This document shows, in pieces, positions 26,250 through 33,776 of a stretch of DNA of 64,000 nt (within the stretch, counting starts at the first letter, position 1; every line of letters begins with the position of its first letter). A model generated the notes under the pieces. It worked only from the letters and a program-made list of their open reading frames with translations. It ran no database searches and was not told the origin of the DNA. Position numbers and translations under genes: made by a program. Source of the DNA: Halodesulfurarchaeum sp. HSR-GB (GTDB taxonomy: Archaea > Halobacteriota > Halobacteria > Halobacteriales > Halobacteriaceae); assembly GCF_031432215.1 (NCBI RefSeq), contig NZ_JAVKGN010000001.1:806001-870000 (forward strand), read 5' to 3'.

Positions 26250-26909
26250 ATGGCAATCCAACAACGTCACCCACCGATCGACGGTCCGGCACCGGACGAG
26301 AGCGTCCGACCGACGGACGCCTCCCTGTGGGTCGAACTGGAGATCGACCGACACGAGGACGCCCGGTGCCCAGTTGCGGGACACACGGCACAGCCAATCA
26401 ACGGCCGGATCCAGATCGCCGGCGAGATGTGCCACGCCACGATCAGCGACGAGCGCGACGGGGACCGCGCGACCGTCTACACGACACGGATCGACGAGGC
26501 CTGCCCGTGTACGATGATCTGTCGCGCCGGCGTTTCCCCGACGGCACTTTCAGTCGAGGACGGCTCCCTAGTGGTGACTGCCTACCTCGACTCGCGGGAG
26601 CGCCTCCTGGAAGTCACGAGCACCCTCGAAACCGGGGCGGACGAGTGGGTCCTGCGTCGACTCGTTCCCGCCGAAGACGGTCCCGATCCGGAGACTGGGG
26701 GACCGGGCCATTCGATAGACGGGGTCGCCGTGACCGAGAAACAACGCGAGGCCGTTCGGACGGCCATCGACATGGGCTATTACGAGGAGCCACGCGAGGC
26801 TTCGCTCTCGGATCTGGCGGCCGAACTCGATCTCTCCACGTCGGCGCTCTCTCAACGGCTGAACGCCGTCGAGACGAAACTGATCGAAGGACTCGCCGCC
26901 GATCTGTGA
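26250..26909 (+). CDS. NarO-like cysteine-rich BAT-family regulator
   Basis: A 219-residue cytoplasmic DNA-binding protein. Its N-terminal half has five cysteines, C40, C61, C85, C87 and C91 (EACPCTMICRAG), which could hold an iron-sulfur cluster or react with oxygen or NO. The C-terminal part (about 158-216) is an HTH-10 domain: VTEKQREAVRTAIDMGYYEEPR, then LSDLAAELDLSTSALSQRL. Haloferax NarO, needed for denitrification, is a regulator with conserved N-terminal cysteines and the same kind of HTH, and lies near nar. This gene is therefore probably the NarO counterpart here, although its exact cysteine spacing should be compared. It is 206 bases after the PilJ-BAT gene. Confidence 0.8.
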   Translation: MAIQQRHPPIDGPAPDESVRPTDASLWVELEIDRHEDARCPVAGHTAQPINGRIQIAGEMCHATISDERDGDRATVYTTRIDEACPCTMICRAGVSPTALSVEDGSLVVTAYLDSRERLLEVTSTLETGADEWVLRRLVPAEDGPDPETGGPGHSIDGVAVTEKQREAVRTAIDMGYYEEPREASLSDLAAELDLSTSALSQRLNAVETKLIEGLAADL

Positions 26910-27478
26910 CGGGGAGCGACACGCCAATCAGCACCGAGATGGACCCGTTTCTCGACGCGATCGCCTCACGAGAGGTGGCGCCGGCGGGCGGTTCCGGGGC
27001 CGCGGCCGTCGGCGCGATCGGTGCGGCACTCGCGGAGATGGCTGCCGTCCACACGGCCGCGGCCGGGCAACAGGGAGATCAGGTCGAGGGAATCGGCGAA
27101 CGACTGGCCGCCGATCGGCGACTTCTACTCGAACTTGCCGACGCGGACGCCAGAATCGTCGAATCCGCATTTGGCGGCACGCCGGACCTCGATCGCCGAA
27201 CCCACGAACAGCTCGTCGCGGTCCCACTCGCCATCGCCGAGACGTGTCTGAACGTGCTTTCGGGGGCCAGGGAGCTCTCGGAACTTTCCATCGACAGTGT
27301 GGGACAGGACCTGCAGACGGGCCGCATGCTCGTAACGGGGGCGCTCCGGGCGGCGCTGGCCACGGCGTCGGGGAACCTCGACTTTCTGGAGGGGCCGGCC
27401 CGCGAGCGACTGGCGGACCGGGTGACGGCGGCCGAGAACGCGGCCGCATCACTTTCGGACGCCGATCGACGCGAGTGA
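26906..27478 (+). CDS. Formiminotransferase-cyclodeaminase family protein
   Basis: An all-helical protein of the cyclodeaminase/methenyl-THF cyclohydrolase family, which closes or opens the folate one-carbon ring. The GTG at 26906 overlaps the previous stop (GTGA) and gives 190 residues; an in-frame ATG at 26939 would give 179. I prefer the GTG, because it provides the usual dozen residues before FLDAIASREVAPAGGSGAAAVGA, the family's glycine-rich first motif. The middle and end (LVAVPLAIAETCLNVL, VGQDLQTGRMLVTGALRAAL) match helices of the family. Its link with the regulator before it is unclear. Confidence 0.8.
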   Translation: MTGSDTPISTEMDPFLDAIASREVAPAGGSGAAAVGAIGAALAEMAAVHTAAAGQQGDQVEGIGERLAADRRLLLELADADARIVESAFGGTPDLDRRTHEQLVAVPLAIAETCLNVLSGARELSELSIDSVGQDLQTGRMLVTGALRAALATASGNLDFLEGPARERLADRVTAAENAAASLSDADRRE

Positions 27479-29932
27479 TCAGGCGGTTCGGATGGTGGCC
27501 TGTTCGTCCGCGGGGGGTTCCGCGGTGGGCCCCTTCCGGCGGGCCCAGAACAGGAGAACGACCGGCAGCACCACCACCGACGTGAGAAACGAGTAGGCGA
27601 CGCTGATCGAGATGAGGAGGCCGAACTGGATCAAAATCGGCGTGATCGAGAGCACGAAGAGCGCTAGCCCGGCGCTCATGGTGGTCACGGTGGTCCCAAA
27701 CAGCGCCCCACCAGTCCCCCGAAGCGTAATTCTGGCCGCCGTGAGGGGGTCTGTGTGCTCGATCTCCTCGACGAACCGGTGGACGACGTGAATCGAGTAG
27801 TCGATTCCGACCCCAACAGTCACCGAGAGGATCGTCGCCGTCAGCGTGTTAAACGGGATCCCCAGCAGTCGCATCGTCGCGACGAGATACGCCACCGTGA
27901 GGACGATGGGACTCAGGGTGACGAGGCCGAGTTCCGGGTGTCCCTTCAGCAGGAAGTATACGAGGACGAGAAAACCGGCGGCCAGGGCCAGTGCGATCGC
28001 GAGACTCGACACGGCCGAGGCAAAGACGCTGTCGGCGACCCGCTGGAAGACTACCGTGGTCCCGGTTTCGACCGCATCGAAGCGCATTCGCTCGGCGACC
28101 CGTCTCGCGTCCGCGGTCACCGTCGCGTCGCTCGCCGAACTCTCGACCGCGTAGACGACTCGGGTGCTGCGGTAGTCGGAGCTGAGATACTGCTCGGCTC
28201 GATCGCCGGCTGGGGACGCCAAAAGCGTCTCGTAGATCGTCTCGAGGTTCTGGTCGGGGATCCCGTCATCGTTCAGGTCGTTCCGGTCGACGAGCGCTCG
28301 AAACGTGTCCGATTCGGCCGCGTGCTCCTGGATCACCGTGTTGATACTGGTCGATTGGGCCTGCCGTCCATCGCGGACGAACGAATCGGGCGGATCACGG
28401 CCGGCCCGTGAGAGTGCGGTTAGTGACGTATCTGCCGTGAACTGTCCCTCGGCGTAGACCGTCACCGTGTCGTGGTCGGTGGTCTCGAACCGGTCCTCGA
28501 GGAAGTGGGTGTTCGCCGTCGTCGTGTACTCGCCAGGGGCCATCGGGCCGGGGAGCGAGTCGAGGTAGTCCGGCAAGTCCTCGGGCGGGAGCATGTCCTC
28601 GTCCTCGAAGGAACTTCCCACGTCCTGCCCGTAATACCCTGCAGCGCCCGCCGTCAGGAGCAACGTGAGCAGGAACAGGGTGGGGATCTTGCTGGTGAGT
28701 TCGAGCGGAACCGGCAACAGTCGACCGAGCGCGGAGTCCTCGGCCCCCAGCGGCGTGGGCGACCGTCGCGGGATCGAGGACTGAACGCGCAACCGCTCCA
28801 GGGCGACCTTTCCGGCGGGCAGGAAGAGCCCGAAGACGAGCGCGACGGCGCTGATCCCGAGCGCCGCGACGAGGCCGAACTCCGCGATCGGCGAGAGCCC
28901 ACTGGCCATGTTCGCGGAGAACCCGATGGCGGACGTCAGGGTCACCATGACGAACGCACCCAGAAGCGGGGCGAGCGTTCGACGCATGGGCTCACCGATC
29001 CCTCCGGATTCCTCCTCGCGATACCGATTGATGATGTGGATGCCAAAATCGACGCCGATAGCGAGCAAGAGCGGCGGGATCGCGACCTGGAGTTGCGAGA
29101 ACGGGATTCCCAAAAGTCCCTGCAGTCCGAAGGTCCAGACGAGGGCCATCCCGAGAGCGAGAACGCCCAGGAACACGTCGAATGGGTCTCTGAAGGCGAC
29201 CGCGAGGAACAGCACGAGCAGGACGACCACGGCCGGGATCGAGGCCGACAGTGAATCCTTGAGGACTTGCTGGTTCTCGTAGTCCGTGATTCCCGAGCCG
29301 AACACGCGCATGTCCCCCGTCGCCGTCGCCGCGATCTGCCGGGTCTCCAGTTGCACCGATTGCAGCGAATCCTCGTCCACGTCGTGGGTCACGACCCCGA
29401 TGGTCGCCCCGGCACTCCCCTGTTTTTGGTTTCGCTTTTCGCCGAGGAGCGACTGACCGGCCGGATCGTCCATAACTGCTCGCACCGCAGCCTGTCGCTC
29501 GCTGTCGGTGGCCCGCTCGATAGCCCTGATCTGATCCGCGTGGGTGCGTGCGGTCGGATCGAGTTCGCGAGCGACCAGCGAGGCGACACTCCGGGTCTCG
29601 GTCACGTGGAGGTCGGGGCGATCGGCGACTCGCTTCTGGATGGTCAACATCTCGATGAGCCCCGACTGAGAGAGCACGTCTTGCTGGCTGTAGAGCAACA
29701 GTGTGGCCTTGGAATCCGGCTCGAACGGTTGCTCGAAGGTCTCTTCGACCAGTTCCTGGGTCGCGTACGCATCGACGTCCTCGGAGAAGTCGTCCGTGCC
29801 CGCACTCATCGTGATGTCGTCGAGCCCAGTGGCGAACCCGGCGGTGAGGAGCAGGAACACGAAAATGACCGCGAGCGGCCGCTCGACGACCGCCGTCGTG
29901 AGTCCCGTAGCGAGTCCGGAGCCGCGGCCCAT
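27479..29932 (-). CDS. RND-superfamily (MmpL/HpnN-like) transporter
   Basis: An 817-residue exporter with two halves, each with one helix, a large outside domain and a bundle of five helices (twelve in all; about residues 13-33, 210-370, 415-440 and 655-800). The GVDFGIHIINRY and GVGIDYSIHVVHRF helices carry the acidic residues used for proton coupling in RND proteins. It could move lipids or other hydrophobic compounds. The TAATG overlap with the upstream gene (its stop TAA shares a base with this ATG) fixes the start at 29932 and shows a two-gene operon with a COG1361 surface protein. Confidence 0.88.
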   Translation of the reverse strand: MGRGSGLATGLTTAVVERPLAVIFVFLLLTAGFATGLDDITMSAGTDDFSEDVDAYATQELVEETFEQPFEPDSKATLLLYSQQDVLSQSGLIEMLTIQKRVADRPDLHVTETRSVASLVARELDPTARTHADQIRAIERATDSERQAAVRAVMDDPAGQSLLGEKRNQKQGSAGATIGVVTHDVDEDSLQSVQLETRQIAATATGDMRVFGSGITDYENQQVLKDSLSASIPAVVVLLVLFLAVAFRDPFDVFLGVLALGMALVWTFGLQGLLGIPFSQLQVAIPPLLLAIGVDFGIHIINRYREEESGGIGEPMRRTLAPLLGAFVMVTLTSAIGFSANMASGLSPIAEFGLVAALGISAVALVFGLFLPAGKVALERLRVQSSIPRRSPTPLGAEDSALGRLLPVPLELTSKIPTLFLLTLLLTAGAAGYYGQDVGSSFEDEDMLPPEDLPDYLDSLPGPMAPGEYTTTANTHFLEDRFETTDHDTVTVYAEGQFTADTSLTALSRAGRDPPDSFVRDGRQAQSTSINTVIQEHAAESDTFRALVDRNDLNDDGIPDQNLETIYETLLASPAGDRAEQYLSSDYRSTRVVYAVESSASDATVTADARRVAERMRFDAVETGTTVVFQRVADSVFASAVSSLAIALALAAGFLVLVYFLLKGHPELGLVTLSPIVLTVAYLVATMRLLGIPFNTLTATILSVTVGVGIDYSIHVVHRFVEEIEHTDPLTAARITLRGTGGALFGTTVTTMSAGLALFVLSITPILIQFGLLISISVAYSFLTSVVVLPVVLLFWARRKGPTAEPPADEQATIRTA

Positions 29933-31551
29933 TATCGGAACTGGGCCGCGAGCCAGTTTCGTTGCCAGACCGCCCCGACCAGGATGACCCCCAGCCCAGC
30001 CAGGCCGCCCAGGAGCCAATCTGGCAGGTTTCCGTCCGGTGCCGCGGTGACGGTCACGCCCACCACGTGTGTGCGTGAGAGTTCCGTGTCGCCGTCCTGA
30101 GTCAGGTACTGGAAGTCAGTCGCGAGCCCGAAGGTCTTCGCGGGGGCCGAATCGGCGGCACTCACCGCGTAGCTGATCGTCTCGGACTCGCCCGGCTCCA
30201 GGTGCGGAATCATCGCCTCGTCGTCCGTCGAGTCGAGTGGCGGGTCGAGGTACGCTTTGGCCTCGATCTCGGAGACTGGACGGTCGCCGGCGTTGTGCAC
30301 GGTCACCTCGACCGTCTCGGTGCTGCCCGCCTCGACGGTTGCGTTTTGCACCGTCACCTCGAACTGGTCGCGCTCGGCCGCGATCGTTGCCGTGGCGGGC
30401 ATGGGGTCACTCCCCTGTCGATCGCCCCGGACATCGGTGTAGGCCACGTTGAGGGTGACTCCCTGGTGGCTCTCGGAAACGCTGTCGCTTACGTCCACGG
30501 CGTAGCTGACTGTCGCCGTCTCCCCTGGCTTGAGGGCCTCGACGGCTTGCTGTGGGGAATCCAGATACACGTTCGGGTTCTCGAAGTCGAGTTTCACCAC
30601 CGGTTCACGAACCGTCCGTGGGCCGTCGTTTCGGATTTCGACCACGTATGATCGCTCGTCGCCGGCCTGGAGGTCCCCGGTGGCGTTCACGACCGAGAAG
30701 GACTGCTCGGGGACCGGGCTGAACCCGGCTGATAGGTCGGGATCCGCCCGGACGAGGCCGTCCGAATCGGTGTAGCGGACGGTTCCGTCGACCGCGTACT
30801 CGCGGACGGTCGTCTCCGGGTTCACGGTGAGGTCGTAGGTGACGGTTTTGGACGCCCCTGGGTCGAGTGTGCCGACGTAGGTTTCCGCGCCCGTACCGGA
30901 CACGAAGGAGGCCCCTGGGCTCGTCGATTCGAGGGCGAGACGGGTGTCTGTGGCCTGCTCGGAGCCGACGTTCGTGAGTGTTCCGGTGAGGGTGCCATCG
31001 GCCCCGACCTGGGCGTCTGTCGTGACGTTCGTCAGTTCGAAGCGGGCCGTCTCCTCGACAGTCACTTCGATGGTCTCCTCGACGGTGTGGCTGTGATCCT
31101 GGGAATACTGGGTCGTGTTACTGGACCAGTACTGGGCGACGTGGGAGTAGTCGAGTTCGACCTCGAGGTCATAGGCTCCGGGTTCGGCGTCCTCGGGAAC
31201 GGTCACCGCAACCTGGACTTCTCGTGGCCGTTCCTCGGAGACCGATCCCAGGGCGAAAACCTCACTCTCGATATCGAAGGGGGCATCGTCCGCGGTCGCC
31301 TCGACGGTGACGTCACGAGCGGTGAGGACGGCCGCCCGCTGATCCGGGCCACCCCACTGGAGGTCCCCGTCGTTCCGGACCTGGAGTGTCAGTTCAGTCG
31401 CCTGTCCCGGGGCGAGTGTCGGGGCCGGAGCCGAAACCGAGAGATCGGGTTCACCGCGGATGCTTCCAGTGTCGGCCCCGAGCGCGAGTCCGGGACCGAC
31501 GGCGATACTGAGAACGACCGTGAGCGCGAGCAGAGCGGCCAGCCGTGACAT
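29932..31551 (-). CDS. Exported COG1361-type surface protein with NEW3/CARDB repeats
   Basis: A 539-residue protein: signal peptide at residues 1-25 (MSRLAALLALTVVLSIAVGP), an ectodomain of about four Ig-like repeats (residues 35-500; pattern VRNDG/IRNDG/VHNAG and LxPGxSxTVxY), and a C-terminal membrane helix (LPDWLLGGLAGLGVILVGAVW) with a basic end. Such proteins commonly accompany RND transporters in archaea and may act as the outside adaptor. The start ATG at 31551 is chosen because the signal peptide begins there. Its promoter shares the 31552-31658 gap with a divergent BAT regulator. Confidence 0.85.
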   Translation of the reverse strand: MSRLAALLALTVVLSIAVGPGLALGADTGSIRGEPDLSVSAPAPTLAPGQATELTLQVRNDGDLQWGGPDQRAAVLTARDVTVEATADDAPFDIESEVFALGSVSEERPREVQVAVTVPEDAEPGAYDLEVELDYSHVAQYWSSNTTQYSQDHSHTVEETIEVTVEETARFELTNVTTDAQVGADGTLTGTLTNVGSEQATDTRLALESTSPGASFVSGTGAETYVGTLDPGASKTVTYDLTVNPETTVREYAVDGTVRYTDSDGLVRADPDLSAGFSPVPEQSFSVVNATGDLQAGDERSYVVEIRNDGPRTVREPVVKLDFENPNVYLDSPQQAVEALKPGETATVSYAVDVSDSVSESHQGVTLNVAYTDVRGDRQGSDPMPATATIAAERDQFEVTVQNATVEAGSTETVEVTVHNAGDRPVSEIEAKAYLDPPLDSTDDEAMIPHLEPGESETISYAVSAADSAPAKTFGLATDFQYLTQDGDTELSRTHVVGVTVTAAPDGNLPDWLLGGLAGLGVILVGAVWQRNWLAAQFR

Positions 31552-31575
31552 GGGCCCGGATTGGCGGTGTCTGGG

Positions 31576-31619
31576 GGAACGTGTTGTCGGGAACATGTGG
31601 GCCGACCCGAACATGTCCG
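31576..31619. promoter_or_regulatory. Cluster of three CGAACATGTTCG-like sites in a divergent promoter
   Basis: Three relatives of the same palindrome lie between two divergent genes: GGAACGTGTTGT (31576-31587), GGAACATGTGGG (31590-31601) and CGAACATGTCCG (31608-31619, one mismatch). The last ends 6 bases before the TATA box TTTATA (31626-31631) of the regulator gene that starts at 31659. This is the usual place for an archaeal activator site. Confidence 0.7.
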
Positions 31620-31625
31620 TGACCG

Positions 31626-31631
31626 TTTATA
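31626..31631 (+). promoter_or_regulatory. TATA box of the BAT regulator at 31659
   Basis: TTTATA sits 28-33 bases before the ATG, implying a leaderless message and fixing the start at 31659. Confidence 0.65.
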
Positions 31632-31658
31632 CCCGTGTTCGCCGATAAGGGAGAGTCG

Positions 31659-32348
31659 ATGCCAGTTGTCGAACTGACGATCACGATGCCGCCGGACTCG
31701 TGGGTCGCCGAAGTCACGGGAAACGCTCCCGAGACCACCCTTCGAGTGCTCACGGTGCTGATCGATGATGGCGTCGGTCACGCCGTCCTCGAAGCCGAAA
31801 CGACCGATCCAGGTTCGATCCTGGCGTGTTTGCAGGCCCAGGACTCGCTCACGGCGGTCGATCTGCTCTCCGTCGACGAACGCCGTGGCGTCTTCCAGAT
31901 CGAGACCGCGGAGACCGCCATCCTCGAACCGTTTCTCGCGGCGGGCGTGCCACTCGAAACCCCGATCCATATCCAGGATGGCGTCGCAACCTGGCAGTTC
32001 ACGACCTCCCAGGGTCGACTCTCGGCACTCAGCACCCACCTCCAGGAGTCGGGGCTTTCCTACCGCGTCGATCGAATCGGCGACGCCGAACCGACGGATC
32101 TGGCGAGCGGGCCGGGGTTGACCGACCGACAGCGGACGGTCTTTGCGGCCGCCTATGGAGCCGGGTACTTCGAGATCCCCCGCGAGGCGACGATCGGAGC
32201 GGTGGCCGAACAGACGGACGTGAGCAAGTCCACGGCGAGTGAGATTCTCCGCCGGGCAGTCAGGAACATCGTCGAGTGGTACGCACCCGACAGTTCCGCT
32301 GACGGACGGCCCGCAAGTGGATCGAACGGAACCTTCGCCGGACTGTAA
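31659..32348 (+). CDS. BAT-type HTH-10 regulator, paralogue A
   Basis: A 229-residue transcription factor. The N-terminal part (1-155) is a BAT-type ligand or interaction domain, starting MPVVELTITMPPDSWV, and the C-terminal HTH-10 (about 156-210) reads LTDRQRTVFAAAYGAGYFEIPR, then VAEQTDVSKSTASEILRRA. It is clearly related to the regulator at 35468-36115: both share the (F/L)QDG(V/A)ATW(Q/E)(F/I)TTSQ(G/E)RLS segment. It has no cysteine cluster except one Cys in ILACLQ. The three palindromes in its promoter suggest autoregulation or control by NarO/DmsR-like proteins. Its targets are unknown. Confidence 0.85.
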   Translation: MPVVELTITMPPDSWVAEVTGNAPETTLRVLTVLIDDGVGHAVLEAETTDPGSILACLQAQDSLTAVDLLSVDERRGVFQIETAETAILEPFLAAGVPLETPIHIQDGVATWQFTTSQGRLSALSTHLQESGLSYRVDRIGDAEPTDLASGPGLTDRQRTVFAAAYGAGYFEIPREATIGAVAEQTDVSKSTASEILRRAVRNIVEWYAPDSSADGRPASGSNGTFAGL

Positions 32349-32377
32349 CCGAACTGGACTCATATTGAATCCAACAC

Positions 32378-33631
32378 ATGGCAGAACTCATCGATAACGT
32401 CGAGCAGTCGGATCGAGTCGAGGCCCTCTACGAATTCGTGACACGCGTCCAGGAGGGGGCGGACGCGGCGTCGATCGCTACGGAGTACACGGACGCGATC
32501 GAGGCCGTCAGGCCGTATGACGTGCTGGTGATCGAACACACGCTGCTTGCGGAAGGTGCTTCGATTCCCGCGGTCAAAGAAGAGATCGAACCGATTCTGG
32601 CGGAGTTTCGGCCCGCACTCGAGGCACACGACTGGGACCAGCCGGCAGCCGGGCATCCCATCGACAACTTTCGCCGGGAGAACCGGGCGATCGAGTCACA
32701 CCTCGCGGAGATCACCAGCCTCGCGGCGGAGATCGAGGGGGCGACGGAGCCGCCACTCCAGGCCGTCGGGAACCTGCAGTCCCACATCGAGGCGCTTTCG
32801 GGGATCGATCGGCACTTCGTCCGGAAGGAAAACGAACTTTTCTCCCATCTTGAAGACCACTGGAAACACGACCGGCCGCTCGGGGTCATGTGGTCGATTC
32901 ACGACGATATCCGCTCGCTGCGCTCCACCCTCGAATCGATGGCCTCGAATCCGGAGACGAATCCGGCGACCCTCTCGACGCTCTGCACCCGGCTTTCGAA
33001 CCTCCTGCAGGGCCTGATCTTCAAGGAGGAACAGGTCATCTTCCCCGTGGCACGCGAGACGCTGACCGACGCGGAGTGGGAGCCGATTCAACGGGAGAGC
33101 GCCGAGATCGGGTACTTCGAGATCGAACCGACGTTCACCTATCTGGATTCGGCTGATCCCGCGGCCGACACGGACGATTTCGTTGGATCGGGGGACACTG
33201 GCTCGCTTCCCGCTGGGGCCGTCGAGTTCGGGCTCGAAACCGGCTCGCTCACGCTGTCGGAGGTCCAGATGCTCTTCGACACCCTCCCGATCGACGTGAC
33301 CTACGTGGACGAGGACGACCGGGTCCGTTATTTCAACAACCCCGAGGATCGGATCTTCCCCAGATCCGGCTCGATCATCGGTCGGACGGTCCAGAACTGT
33401 CACCCGCCGGAGAGCGTCGACCGGGTGGAACAGATCCTCTCGGCGTTCCGGGCCGGCGAGCAGGACCGGGCCCGGTTCTGGATTCAGAACGACGAGGCGT
33501 TCGTCGTGATCGAGTATTACGCCCTTCGAGACGAGCGTGGGAACTACCGGGGAACACTGGAGGTCACCCAGGAGGCGAGTGACGTTCGCAGCCTGGAGGG
33601 GGAAAAACGACTGGTCGACTGGGGCGAGTGA
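32378..33631 (+). CDS. DUF438-hemerythrin-PAS protein
   Basis: A 417-residue soluble protein with three parts: a DUF438 region (about 5-90), a hemerythrin-like four-helix bundle (about 95-250), with candidate di-iron ligands in FRRENRAIESHL, IDRHFVRKENELFSHLE, WSIHDDI and FKEEQVIFPVA, and a PAS domain (about 285-400; VTYVDEDDRVRYFNNPEDRIF). Proteins of this type are suspected of handling or sensing O2 or NO through the di-iron centre. The adjacency to hcp, only 145 bases downstream, supports a role in nitrosative stress. It follows the BAT regulator by 29 bases with its own AT-rich stretch (TCATATTGAA), so it may be co-transcribed or have its own promoter. Confidence 0.85.
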   Translation: MAELIDNVEQSDRVEALYEFVTRVQEGADAASIATEYTDAIEAVRPYDVLVIEHTLLAEGASIPAVKEEIEPILAEFRPALEAHDWDQPAAGHPIDNFRRENRAIESHLAEITSLAAEIEGATEPPLQAVGNLQSHIEALSGIDRHFVRKENELFSHLEDHWKHDRPLGVMWSIHDDIRSLRSTLESMASNPETNPATLSTLCTRLSNLLQGLIFKEEQVIFPVARETLTDAEWEPIQRESAEIGYFEIEPTFTYLDSADPAADTDDFVGSGDTGSLPAGAVEFGLETGSLTLSEVQMLFDTLPIDVTYVDEDDRVRYFNNPEDRIFPRSGSIIGRTVQNCHPPESVDRVEQILSAFRAGEQDRARFWIQNDEAFVVIEYYALRDERGNYRGTLEVTQEASDVRSLEGEKRLVDWGE

Positions 33632-33647
33632 GCGGTCGCCCGGCCGG

Positions 33648-33661
33648 ACGAACATGTTCGT
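33648..33661. promoter_or_regulatory. Perfect 14-bp palindrome upstream of hcp
   Basis: ACGAACATGTTCGT is a perfect inverted repeat and the best copy of the motif seen in this region. It lies 17 bases after the stop of the hemerythrin gene and about 116 bases before the hcp start. A TATA candidate, GAATATTC (33688-33695), follows about 26 bases later. Confidence 0.75.
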
Positions 33662-33776
33662 CAGAATCCCTTCGCCGGCCCATGGCGAATATTCAGGTGC
33701 GAATGCATCTAGTTACGTCACGAGCGAGCCCAGTCGGGTCGTGTCGAACAATCTGTGACTCTCGACGGTGGTCGGC

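Noticed and set aside
26171-26938. Longer cyclodeaminase frame starting near 26171
   Set aside because: The upstream part is a shadow of the NarO-like regulator, is Arg/Gly/Pro-rich and has no family similarity; the GTG at 26906 is the sensible start.
33537-33758. A 73-codon frame running into the hcp promoter
   Set aside because: Most of it is antisense-frame overlap with the hemerythrin gene, and it reads through the operator and promoter of hcp.
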